From assembly GCF_021729015.1 (NCBI RefSeq), contig NZ_JAJQQZ010000002.1, forward strand, positions 678,483 through 742,482: DNA of 64,000 nucleotides, given 5' to 3'. Each line of letters begins with the position of its first letter. Position 1 is the first letter of the stretch. Source of the stretch: Halobacterium rubrum (GTDB taxonomy: Archaea > Halobacteriota > Halobacteria > Halobacteriales > Halobacteriaceae). A program made the position numbers and the translations under genes. The notes below the pieces were generated by a model that worked only from the letters and a program-made list of their open reading frames with translations, was not told the origin of the DNA and did no database searches. Shown piece by piece: positions 1 to 7,394 of this stretch.

Positions 1-120
1 TGCGCACGGTCCGAGGATAAATCTTGTCAACTGGTCACGTGGTACCTCGGTCGATGAAGCGTCTCCGCCACGAACTGAGGGGCGGCGGGGCCACGGCGCG
101 ACCGTCCCGGGTCGCGGCCG

Positions 121-1677
121 CTACCGGTAGAGGTCCAGTCGCCGGAAGGCAGCCCCGAGCAGCACCGCGACGGGGATGATCTCCAGGCGCCCGACCCACA
201 TGTTGACGATGAGCATCGCCTTCGCGGTGTCGGGCATCCCCGGGCCGGTGATGCCGGAGTCCAGCCCGACGTTGCTCTGCGCGCTCATCACGTCGAAGAT
301 GACGTACTCCAGCGGGTAGCCGGGCGAGAGAACGCGCAACAGCACTGCGACGCCGATGGCGAGAAACGCCACCCAGAGAACGAACACGACCGTCGCCTCG
401 GTGTACTCGCGCTGGGCCTGCTCCTCGTCGAGCTTCCGCTCGCCGAGTTGCATGTACCGGATAGCCGTGTCCGGCCGGAAGACGTCCCGGATCTGCCAGA
501 CCGTCCCGCGGACGAGCGTGGCGACCCGGATCAGCTTCAGCCCGCTGGTCGTCGACCCGGCGGCGCCGCCGGTGAGCATCCCCAGACACGTCAGCAGGGT
601 CGCGCCGGCGCTCCACACTTGCTCGGTGCCGCCGCCGATGGTCGCCGTCCCGAACCCCGTGTTCGAGGTCGCGGAGACGAACTGGAAGAGGCTCAGCCGG
701 AACGTCTCCTCGAAGGTCGCGTACTGGCCGTTCGCGTACAGGATGCCCGTCAGCGCCAGCGAGCCGGCGCCGAACCAGATGAACACCCACCGCGTCTGGA
801 GGTCGGCGTAGAAGTTCCGCAGCTCCCCCCGGAAGATGAGGTAGTGGACGGGGAACGCGATGCTGCCAGCGACCATGATGGGGACGGTGGCGTACTCGAT
901 GAGCGGGCTGTCGTAGTACCCGATGGACTCCGAATGCACGGAGAACCCGCCGGTCGCGATGCCCGTCATCGCGTGGTTGATGGCGTCCCACAGCGGCATC
1001 CCCGCAAGCAGGTAGAGGAGGATGGAGCCGACGGTGAGTCCGACGAAGATCTTCCAGATCTCCCGGACGGTCGTCACGATGCTCGGGTGGATCTTCTCCG
1101 AGCGCGCCTCGCTCTCGTAGAGCGTGTACGAGCCGCTGCTCCCGCCGCCCCGCCGGAGAATCGCGACCGTGAGCACGATGACGCCGACGCCGCCCACCCA
1201 CTCGATGAGCGACCGCCACCAGTGCAGCGACCGCGGCAGTTGCTCCTCGACGGCGGCCATCGTCAGCCCGGTCCCCGTGAACCCGCTCATGCTCTCGAAG
1301 ACTGCATCGAGGGGGTGGAGGAAGATCACCGTCGTCGAGTCCATCGGGGGCGTGTTCGCCCACACCGGAAACGGGTCGACCTGAATCGTCCACGCGATCA
1401 GCAGGAACGGCAGTCCGCCGAGCACGCCGACCAGCATCCACGCGGTCGCCGCCGTCACCATCGCGTCGCGTTTGGCCGGTGGGTCGGCGTCCCGGTACCG
1501 CCGCGCCAGCGCGGTGCCGACGCCCGCCACCACCGCCGCCGAGGCGAGGAACGCCGGGATAGCGTAGAACTCCCCGTTCGCAGCCGCCACGACGACGGAG
1601 ACGGCCATCATCAGCGAGACGGCCTGCACGATGCGACCGACGTCGCGTCCGACAGTCCGTGTGTCTACTCGCATCAT
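121..1677 (-). CDS. trkH: TrkH-type potassium uptake channel subunit
   Basis: Integral membrane potassium channel subunit that works with a cytoplasmic TrkA gating protein. At 518 residues it has the normal family length and is made of hydrophobic helices. The four selectivity-filter P-loops are readable: SGFTGTGL, MTGIATGGF, SATSNTGFG and SAQSNVGLD. The basic segment GAAGSTTSGLKL is also typical of TrkH. The start MMRVDTR at 1677 has a second Met next to it. trkA lies 143 bp upstream on the same strand, so the two could be one transcript. Family assignment is firm; the ion is inferred from the family and from the neighbour. Confidence 0.95.
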   Translation of the reverse strand: MMRVDTRTVGRDVGRIVQAVSLMMAVSVVVAAANGEFYAIPAFLASAAVVAGVGTALARRYRDADPPAKRDAMVTAATAWMLVGVLGGLPFLLIAWTIQVDPFPVWANTPPMDSTTVIFLHPLDAVFESMSGFTGTGLTMAAVEEQLPRSLHWWRSLIEWVGGVGVIVLTVAILRRGGGSSGSYTLYESEARSEKIHPSIVTTVREIWKIFVGLTVGSILLYLLAGMPLWDAINHAMTGIATGGFSVHSESIGYYDSPLIEYATVPIMVAGSIAFPVHYLIFRGELRNFYADLQTRWVFIWFGAGSLALTGILYANGQYATFEETFRLSLFQFVSATSNTGFGTATIGGGTEQVWSAGATLLTCLGMLTGGAAGSTTSGLKLIRVATLVRGTVWQIRDVFRPDTAIRYMQLGERKLDEEQAQREYTEATVVFVLWVAFLAIGVAVLLRVLSPGYPLEYVIFDVMSAQSNVGLDSGITGPGMPDTAKAMLIVNMWVGRLEIIPVAVLLGAAFRRLDLYR

Positions 1678-1820
1678 GCGTCGTCGTTCGAAAGCGGGGA
1701 CGGAGCGTCCCGGGTGTTCGGGCTACCTGTCCGTGCTCGATGGCAACCGGCGGCGGTCACGGTGTCGGAGCGACCGGGGAGTGCGTGAGACATAGCGTAG
1801 TGAGAGTGGTGCGTCGTCGA

Positions 1821-2507
1821 TTACGCGGAGCGGTCCTCGTAGTGACCGAAGATGTCCGTGAGTTCGGGGTCGGCGCCGTTCGCCGAGTAGACAGTCAGGA
1901 GGTCGCCGACCTGGATTCGCGTGTCGCCGCGTGGCGTCAGCGGCTTCTCCTCGCTGTCGCGCTCGATGGCGACGATCAGAACGTCGTCGGAGAGGATGTC
2001 CGCCTCGCCGGCTTCGGTGAGCGTCTTCCCGGCGATGGGTGCGCCCTCCGTGACGGTGATTTCGAACACCTCAGCCTCGTCGCCGATGCGCATGTAGTCG
2101 ACGATGGCCGGCCGGGCGACCGCCCGGTAGAGGTAGCCAGCGATGAGCTGCTGGGGGTTCTCGATGGTGTTCACGCCGATCTGCCGGAAGAGGTTCATGT
2201 GCTCTGCGCTGTGGACGACCGACGTGATTGCCGGAATCTCGAACTCCTTGGCGAGCAGGCAGACCATCACGTTCGTCGCGTCCTGGTCGGTCGTCGAGAT
2301 GATGGCGTCGGCGCGCTCGGCGCCGGCGTCCCGCAGCGTCTCCTTGGTCGTCGCGTCGGCGTTGAGCACCAGACAGTCGTGTTCGCTGGCGATCTCGTCG
2401 GCCTTCTGTGCGTCCCGCTCGACGACCACGACCTCGTTCCCGGATCTGGTCGCGATCTCGATCAGCGGCGTCCCGATGTCGCCCGCGCCGACAATGATGA
2501 TGTACAT
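1821..2507 (-). CDS. trkA: TrkA: NAD-binding regulator of potassium uptake
   Basis: Cytoplasmic gating subunit for the TrkH channel. The N-terminal Rossmann domain (residues 1-120) starts with the nucleotide-binding loop GAGDIG at residues 7-12, followed by VVVERD. The C-terminal RCK_C/TrkA-C domain covers about residues 140-220 (EVFEITVTEGAPIAGKTL, then LTPRGDTRIQVGD). At 228 residues it is a single-unit TrkA, half the size of the duplicated enterobacterial form. It lies just upstream of trkH on the same strand. Its TrkA-C domain is closely similar to the C-terminal domain of the divergent regulator at 3285-4028. Confidence 0.95.
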   Translation of the reverse strand: MYIIIVGAGDIGTPLIEIATRSGNEVVVVERDAQKADEIASEHDCLVLNADATTKETLRDAGAERADAIISTTDQDATNVMVCLLAKEFEIPAITSVVHSAEHMNLFRQIGVNTIENPQQLIAGYLYRAVARPAIVDYMRIGDEAEVFEITVTEGAPIAGKTLTEAGEADILSDDVLIVAIERDSEEKPLTPRGDTRIQVGDLLTVYSANGADPELTDIFGHYEDRSA

Positions 2508-2644
2508 GTGTCGTCTGGAGTGGTCGTTCGATGTGGTAGCGTCGCGTCGCAGTTCGGTGTCTACTGGGCTGTTCGGTCGAGATGGGGGCTCACGATTCCT
2601 CGCTCAGAGGAGGAGGCTCCGGAGGGCGGGGTCCACTCGGCCGT

Positions 2645-2995
2645 TCAGTCACCGCCACCGCCCTGGACCGTTCCGAGGTAGTGCCACCGGTACTTGCCCG
2701 CCGATTCGCCGGCCACGTCGGGCTCCCACTGCACCCGGTACGCGAACGGCCCGCGCTCGGCGCCGGTCTCGTCCGGGCGCTCGACGACCACGATGGTGTA
2801 CCCGTCGTGGTCCTCGGTGCGGACGAGTTCCTCGCCCTCCCGCGCCTCGATGGCGTCCGTCAGGGACGGCTTCGCTTCGAGGCGGTGCCGGACGTACCCG
2901 ACGACGGCCCGGAGCTCCCGGTCGCTGCAGTCCTCGAGCGCAGCACGGACCTGTGCGGGCACGTCGTCGGCTGGGTCGGTGTCGGGTCCTGTCAT
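2645..2995 (-). CDS. Haloarchaeal protein of unknown function
   Basis: A 116-residue soluble, acidic protein. It has an N-terminal helical part (about residues 10-60, VRAALEDCSDRELRAVVGYV) and a C-terminal part with beta-strand character (YTIVVVERPDE, FAYRVQWEPD, KYRWHYLGTV). The style is that of small conserved haloarchaeal proteins, but no function is recognised. It lies between trkA and the Lrp/TrkA-C regulator and is divergent from the latter, with which it shares a 289-bp AT-richer promoter region. Coding status is supported by the consistent GC3 pattern and acidic composition. Confidence 0.75.
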   Translation of the reverse strand: MTGPDTDPADDVPAQVRAALEDCSDRELRAVVGYVRHRLEAKPSLTDAIEAREGEELVRTEDHDGYTIVVVERPDETGAERGPFAYRVQWEPDVAGESAGKYRWHYLGTVQGGGGD

Positions 2996-3105
2996 GGCTG
3001 GGTGGTCGCGGCGCCCCCTGCGCCAGCCGCCACCGGTCGCGTCGACCGGCGAGGCTGGGCGGCGACTGCCGTTCTCGTGAGCCGGCTGCTGGCTACGACG
3101 CTGCT

Positions 3106-3148
3106 ATATTATCGCTGCAAAATAAATGTTGGCACCATATTTTCGCTG
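3106..3148. promoter_or_regulatory. Two 12-bp direct repeats in a divergent promoter region
   Basis: ATATTATCGCTG at 3106-3117 and ATATTTTCGCTG at 3137-3148 match at 11 of 12 bases. Their starts are 31 bp apart, close to three helical turns. They lie in the AT-rich spacer between the gene at 2645-2995 (minus) and the Lrp/TrkA-C regulator (plus). This is a plausible paired operator or core promoter region; the binding protein is not known. Confidence 0.4.
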
Positions 3149-3284
3149 GCGAAGTAGAACCAGTCGTATTTTTGCGCCCCAGAATAACTGGCGGGTGTGA
3201 CGAGACGTTCGACCACGCGACCGACCACCGGTTCGCCCACTCGCCAATCGGGGGGTAAATATGCGCCCTGACCGTACCGCCAGT

Positions 3285-4028
3285 ATGGACCACCGGGTCG
3301 ACGAGATCGACAAGCGCGTCCTCTACCACCTGGCGCGAGACGCCCGGAACACGACCGCCGCGGACGTCGCCGAGGAGATGGACGTGACGGCGGCGACGAT
3401 CCGGAACCGCATCCACCAGCTCGAAGCCGAGGGCGTCCTGCGCGGCTACCTCGCGGACATCAACTACAAATCCATCGAGGGCCACGTCACCTACCAGTTC
3501 AGCTGCACCGCGCCGATCCCCGAACGGGACCGGCTCGCGCAGTCCGCCCTCGAGGTCTCGGGCGTCGTCTCCGTCCGCGAACTGATGACGGGCAAGACCA
3601 ACCTGGCGGTGACGGCAGTCGGGTCGAACACGGACGACATCAGCCGCATCGCCGGTGAACTGTCCGACATCGGCCTCGACATCGAGGACGAGAGCGTCGT
3701 CGAGGACGAGTACCACCAGCCGTACAGCCCCTTCGGGCCGGAAGACGCCCCCGTCGGCCCGTCCCTCACCGACTTCATGAGTCTGGCCGGCGGCGCGGAA
3801 GTCGTCGAGTTCACCGTCTCCGAGGGGGCCGACGTTGCCGGGCTGACCATCGAGGACGCCGTCGAGGGCGGCCTGCTCGCCGACGAGATGCTCGTGGTCG
3901 GCATCGAGCGGGAGGGCGACGTGTTGACGCCGAAAGGCGAGACGCTCATCCAGACCGGCGACGTCGTCTCCCTGTTCTCGAAGTCCGGCCTCGAGAAGGA
4001 CGCCCTCGACGTCTTCGGCTCCCAGTAG
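3285..4028 (+). CDS. Lrp/AsnC-type regulator fused to a TrkA-C (RCK_C) domain
   Basis: Predicted transcription regulator. Residues 1-60 form an AsnC/Lrp winged HTH (DEIDKRVLYHLARDA, then VTAATIRNRIHQLEAEGVL). Residues 65-145 look like an Lrp RAM-type ligand or dimer domain. After a linker, residues 175-245 form a TrkA-C domain (VEFTVSEGADVAGLTIEDA, LTPKGETLIQTGD). The start at 3285 (MDHRVDEID) is preferred to 3261: a TATA-like GGTAAATATG lies about 26 bp upstream, which would make a leaderless transcript. It is divergent from trkA/trkH, separated only by one small gene. Inference: it senses the same small ligand as TrkA and controls ion transport. Confidence 0.88.
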   Translation: MDHRVDEIDKRVLYHLARDARNTTAADVAEEMDVTAATIRNRIHQLEAEGVLRGYLADINYKSIEGHVTYQFSCTAPIPERDRLAQSALEVSGVVSVRELMTGKTNLAVTAVGSNTDDISRIAGELSDIGLDIEDESVVEDEYHQPYSPFGPEDAPVGPSLTDFMSLAGGAEVVEFTVSEGADVAGLTIEDAVEGGLLADEMLVVGIEREGDVLTPKGETLIQTGDVVSLFSKSGLEKDALDVFGSQ

Positions 4029-4109
4029 GCCTCGTCGAAAGCGAGCAGTCGACCCCCGTCAACCCGGAAGCGCGCACCGCTGAGCAGTCGCCCGAAATCC
4101 ACGACGGGT

Positions 4110-4125
4110 CGAAATTAATACGTAC
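4110..4125 (+). promoter_or_regulatory. TATA-like promoter element of the TFS-like gene
   Basis: An isolated AT-rich stretch, GAAATTAATACG, lies about 35 bp before the ATG at 4154 in otherwise GC-rich DNA. The distance fits an archaeal BRE/TATA element with a very short leader. Assigned by position and composition only. Confidence 0.45.
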
Positions 4126-4153
4126 CTCCGGCGGCCGCGTATCCCCACGGTAC

Positions 4154-4471
4154 ATGAAGTTCTGTGACGGGTGTGGTTCGACGATGCACACGGAGGGCGA
4201 CACGTGGGTGTGTCGCTCCTGTGAGAACGAGGAACCACGGGACTCGCAGGCAGAAGCGGCGATGACGACCCAGGACGGACAGCAGGACGACGGGGCACCC
4301 GCCGTCGCCGACGCGACCCAGGACGCCACCGAGACGATGCAGGAGCCCTGTCCGGCCGAGGACTGCGACAGCGACCGGGCCGACTACGAGATGCTGCCGA
4401 AGCCGGGCGGCTCCTACGAGGTCCGGCTGTTCACCTGCGTCGAGTGCGGCCACAAGTGGCGCGACTCCTGA
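4154..4471 (+). CDS. TFS/RPA12-like zinc ribbon protein without the acidic hairpin tip
   Basis: A 105-residue protein with the layout of archaeal transcript-cleavage factor TFS. The N-terminal zinc knuckle has Cys4, Cys7, Cys20 and Cys23. An acidic linker follows (residues 25-62), then a C-terminal ribbon with Cys66, Cys71, Cys95, Cys98 and the ending CGHKW. In true TFS/TFIIS the C-terminal hairpin carries an Asp-Glu pair that enters the RNA polymerase active site. Here the corresponding loop reads LPKPGGSYEVRLF, with no such pair, and the first C-terminal knuckle is CxxxxC. It is probably a divergent paralogue that could bind RNA polymerase without stimulating cleavage. Family assignment is good; the activity is inference. 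Confidence 0.8.
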   Translation: MKFCDGCGSTMHTEGDTWVCRSCENEEPRDSQAEAAMTTQDGQQDDGAPAVADATQDATETMQEPCPAEDCDSDRADYEMLPKPGGSYEVRLFTCVECGHKWRDS

Positions 4472-4577
4472 CGGCGCATCCTCTGCCCCCCGGCGGGTAC
4501 ACTCCCACAGCCGCCCACCACCGGAGACGTCACTGTACAGCGACTGCCCGCAGCCGGAAGTCGCGAAGTGAGAAAGC

Positions 4578-4630
4578 GGGCGCGAAAGGCGTTCGTTCGA
4601 GCAGCGAGCGAATCGTTCTTTCGGGCGTGA
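4578..4630 (+). repeat. 53-bp imperfect direct repeat, copy A
   Basis: Matches 5566-5618 at 46 of 53 positions in the same orientation; the two copies are 988 bp apart and flank the Fic/Doc module. It begins GGGCGCGAAAGGCG and ends CGGGCGTGA. The similarity fades but continues for some 20 bp beyond. No gene was found in the 261 bp between the TFS-like gene and the small gene at 4733. Confidence 0.75.
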
Positions 4631-4732
4631 GACGGCCGATGTCGGACAGTTCAGACCAGCATCTGAGAAGGGATGTACCGGTCAGTACGTCCTGGAGAGG
4701 AGACGGCGAGAAACGACGACCAGGTCCGCGGA

Positions 4733-4873
4733 CTACTCGTCTTCGAGTGCGTCGTAGACATCGCGGTTCGCCTCCCGGTCGGCAGCGGCTACACGCCGTA
4801 CCAGTTCGTGGCGGAGGTCTTCCATCACCGCGTCGAGCGGCGAGTCGGACTCGACTCCCTCTTCGGTCGCCAT
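4733..4873 (-). CDS. Small acidic protein next to the Fic toxin, possible antitoxin
   Basis: A 46-residue open frame, MATEEGVESDSPLDAVMEDL onwards, read from a clear ATG with the GGTGGT stretch before it. It is almost wholly helical in character (DAVMEDLRHELVRRVAAADREA). It starts 25 bp after the stop of the Fic/Doc gene on the same strand, so the pair could be one operon. Small acidic partners are usual for Doc-type toxins, though the antitoxin gene usually precedes the toxin. Assigned as antitoxin by context only; no sequence family recognised. Confidence 0.5.
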   Translation of the reverse strand: MATEEGVESDSPLDAVMEDLRHELVRRVAAADREANRDVYDALEDE

Positions 4874-4898
4874 ACCACCACTAGCAGACTGAATATCG

Positions 4899-5387
4899 TT
4901 AATCCTTCTGGTCGCCCGAGTCGCCCGTCAACTGCTCGATTCCGTACTGGAGGAGGTCCTCGCGCCACCGCTCGATTTCACCTGCCAAGTCCAGCTCCTC
5001 GGTGTGCGTACGGAGGTACTCGACAACGTCTGATTCATCGACTGCTCGTTCGTCGGTGCCGAACTGTTTCAGAATCGTCCGAATCTCTTCGTCGTACGCG
5101 AACCGGTAGCCGTTCAGGAAGTAGAATACGGCGACCGTGTTCAGTGCAGACCGTTTGTTCGCGTCCACGAACGGATGGTTGACGACGAGCAGCCGCAGCA
5201 AGTGATACGCCTTCTTGTGAATCGATTCCGGCGCGGCACCGAAGTGGCCCCCCTCGATGTACGCCAGTGCGAACTCTACGTCACCCCGGTCCCTGACGCC
5301 GGACGGCGTGTCGGGGTACTCCGCCACGATGTCCTCGTGGATGGCGAGGACGTCCTCGACCGACGGGTACCACAGCGAATCACCCAT
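4899..5387 (-). CDS. Fic/Doc family toxin (death-on-curing type)
   Basis: A 162-residue Fic-fold protein with the active-site motif HPFVDANKR at residues 71-79, matching the HxFx(D/N)xNKR consensus, with His71 as catalytic residue. The helix before it (KAYHLLRLLVVN) and the following NTVAVFYFLNGYRF are typical of Doc. Doc toxins phosphorylate elongation factor Tu and so stop translation; whether this one acts on archaeal EF-1A is not known. Base composition is lower in GC than the surroundings and the module lies between two 53-bp direct repeats, which suggests acquisition by transfer. A small possible antitoxin follows at 4733-4873. Confidence 0.88.
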   Translation of the reverse strand: MGDSLWYPSVEDVLAIHEDIVAEYPDTPSGVRDRGDVEFALAYIEGGHFGAAPESIHKKAYHLLRLLVVNHPFVDANKRSALNTVAVFYFLNGYRFAYDEEIRTILKQFGTDERAVDESDVVEYLRTHTEELDLAGEIERWREDLLQYGIEQLTGDSGDQKD

Positions 5388-5740
5388 TCGCTCCGAGGTC
5401 GAAGGGCCACCGAGGTAGTCGTTTCGTTCAGGACGGCGGGAGCGTAGTGATGACCGAGGTACCCAGACGCCACAACCACGATACCGAACGAAAGGACGTA
5501 CACTGCGTTTACTCCAACATCAACCCCGCCTCCGTAAGGCGATTAGACCACCAAAAATTGGCTACGGGCGCGAAGGGCGTTCATTCGACCATCGAACGAA
5601 TCGTCCTTTCAGGCGTGAAATGGCGGATTTCAGGCGTCTCAGAATCGGGTTCAGAACCCGCCGCTGAGAGACACCACAGCAGACTCCGCCCACGCTCGGA
5701 GCCATACTTTCTTGACACCTGCGTGGTGACACGGTAGCCA
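5388..5740. other. Gene-free 353-bp spacer in the low-GC islet
   Basis: No convincing gene on either strand. It holds copy B of the 53-bp repeat (5566-5618) and an AT-rich stretch around 5545-5565. Composition is lower in GC than that of the core genes around it. It separates the divergently arranged Fic module and lipoprotein gene and must hold both promoters. Confidence 0.5.
5566..5618 (+). repeat. 53-bp imperfect direct repeat, copy B
   Basis: Same orientation as copy A at 4578-4630, with 7 mismatches over 53 bp. It contains the small inverted repeat TTCGA-CCA-TCGAA at its centre, which is less perfect in copy A. Flanks the toxin module on its right side. Confidence 0.75.
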
Positions 5741-7066
5741 ATGGACGACGAGGTTCCACGCCGAACCTACCTCACCACCCTCTTGACGACGGGACTCACT
5801 GCGGGTGTCGCTGGCTGCAATACATCATCCGACAGTTCAAGCCCGGAAGCCACCTCTTCGAGCACGGAACGTACGACGACAACGAGGACGACAGAGACAA
5901 CGGATACTGAGACAACCACGACAACCGAGTCCGGACCAGCGTGGGAACCACGCACCCCACCGGACACACTCCCGCCTGCTGACGTAGTTGGTGTTACCCA
6001 CGTAAACGGGCAGTACCACTTCTCCGAGGACGACTATCTCAATGCGGGTGCGAAGCGTCTCAAAGAAGTCGGTACAGACGTCATCAAAATCTGGTTCAAG
6101 CGGATGGGCGCGAAGTATCCGTATAACAGCGACTGGCAATCCGAATACCAGTCGATGGTCGAGGTGGCGAAGACACCCTACGTCCGAGAGGTCTTCGAAC
6201 GGGACTTCTCCACGTACGTCCTGCTCGCGCACTCCTACCACGATGGGCCATGGGTTTCGTTCCGAGACGGATTGACTGAGGCAGATCTGACGGAACTCGA
6301 AAACCGGTTCGAAGCCCTGACCCGCCACCTCTTAGAAACGTACGACGGCACCGAGAAGACGTTCGTCCTCCAGAACTGGGAAGGAGACAATCTCGTTCAA
6401 AAGGACCGAGACCAACCGCTTTCGTCCGACGCGGCGGACAGATTCCGGCGGTGGTTGACCGCACGCCAGACTGGCGTCGAGCGCGCGCGGAACCAGATCG
6501 ACAGCGACGTGACCGTGTTACACGCGGCCGAGGTGAACTACGTCCTCGACGCGAAGAATTCCGGGACACCGCGGGTAATCAACGAGGTTGTGCCCGAGAC
6601 CGACGTTGATTTGGTCTCTTACTCGGCGTGGGAGCTTGGTGATCAACTGGCCGGGCACGGTTGGGCTCCCGGCCACAACGGCGAGGAGCAGTTCGATGAA
6701 GCCGAGACGATCGTGACGGAGACGTTGGAGTACATCGATTCAAATGCCCCTGAAGCCGACGGATACGTTGCTGGTTCGCTCACCGAGCGGCAATCGAACG
6801 TCTACCTGGGCGAGTTCGGGTCTCCTTTCCAGCAAAGGGGAGACGAGCGGGCGATGCAAATCATTCGGCCCGTACTTGAGAACAGCCTCGATTGGGGAGT
6901 TCGGTGGGCGATTTTCTGGCAGCTCTACTGCAACGAGAAGACAGTCGAGGGAACCGTGGAGGAGAACAACGACGTACGAGGGTTCTATTTGATTCGGCCA
7001 GATGGAACTCGGGCACCCTCCTACGACTATCTCTCATCGGTATTGGAGCGAGACGAGCAGTACTGA
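5741..7066 (+). CDS. Tat lipoprotein with a glycoside-hydrolase-like (TIM-barrel) domain
   Basis: A 441-residue exported lipoprotein. The start has a PRRTYL twin-arginine motif, a hydrophobic stretch and a lipobox ending VAGC, with Cys at residue 26. A Ser/Thr-rich stalk (residues 27-65, likely glycosylated or a wall spacer) follows. The rest resembles a (beta/alpha)8 barrel: DVVGVTHVNGQYHF, GTDVIKIWFKR, TYVLLAHSY, TFVLQNWEGDN, VTVLHAAEVNYV, DLVSYSAWE, VYLGEFGSPF and WAIFWQLYCNE follow each other as barrel strands. NWEGDN and LGEFG carry Glu residues in places usual for retaining glycosidases. Substrate unknown. GC content is below that of its neighbours. Confidence 0.7.
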   Translation: MDDEVPRRTYLTTLLTTGLTAGVAGCNTSSDSSSPEATSSSTERTTTTRTTETTDTETTTTTESGPAWEPRTPPDTLPPADVVGVTHVNGQYHFSEDDYLNAGAKRLKEVGTDVIKIWFKRMGAKYPYNSDWQSEYQSMVEVAKTPYVREVFERDFSTYVLLAHSYHDGPWVSFRDGLTEADLTELENRFEALTRHLLETYDGTEKTFVLQNWEGDNLVQKDRDQPLSSDAADRFRRWLTARQTGVERARNQIDSDVTVLHAAEVNYVLDAKNSGTPRVINEVVPETDVDLVSYSAWELGDQLAGHGWAPGHNGEEQFDEAETIVTETLEYIDSNAPEADGYVAGSLTERQSNVYLGEFGSPFQQRGDERAMQIIRPVLENSLDWGVRWAIFWQLYCNEKTVEGTVEENNDVRGFYLIRPDGTRAPSYDYLSSVLERDEQY

Positions 7067-7274
7067 CACCGACCGGCCACGCACCGATAGCAAGGATCTA
7101 AGCGATTGCGGTGGCCTACTAAAAGGCGAAGGGAGAAAGGACAGCAACGCCACAGTGAATCGCTGCAGACGATTCCGCCGGGGCATCGGTAGTGCACTAC
7201 GAACGAAAGGACGACACCCCATCGTTCGCCACTTTACCCCGGAGCTGTCTTGCGAAAATCCACCGCAGAGAGGA

Positions 7275-7347
7275 CGGGCGCGAAGGGATTTGAACCCCTG
7301 ACATCTTGGTCCGGAACCAAGTGCTCTGTCCGCTGAGCTACGCGCCC
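7275..7347 (-). tRNA. tRNA-Arg (anticodon CCG)
   Basis: A full cloverleaf can be drawn on the minus strand. The acceptor stem GGGCGCG pairs with CGCGCCC, the D-arm is TAGCTCAGCGGACAGAGCA, and the anticodon stem CTTGG/CCAAG encloses TTCCGGA, giving anticodon CCG. The T-arm contains GGTTCAAATCC. Discriminator base is G; no CCA is encoded. A TATA-like GTTATAC lies about 27 bp upstream (near 7371-7378). It bounds the low-GC islet on the right. Confidence 0.96.
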
Positions 7348-7394
7348 TCGCGTTCCTGTAGTGGGGTCGGGGGTATAACGGTTGTGAGTCGGCG

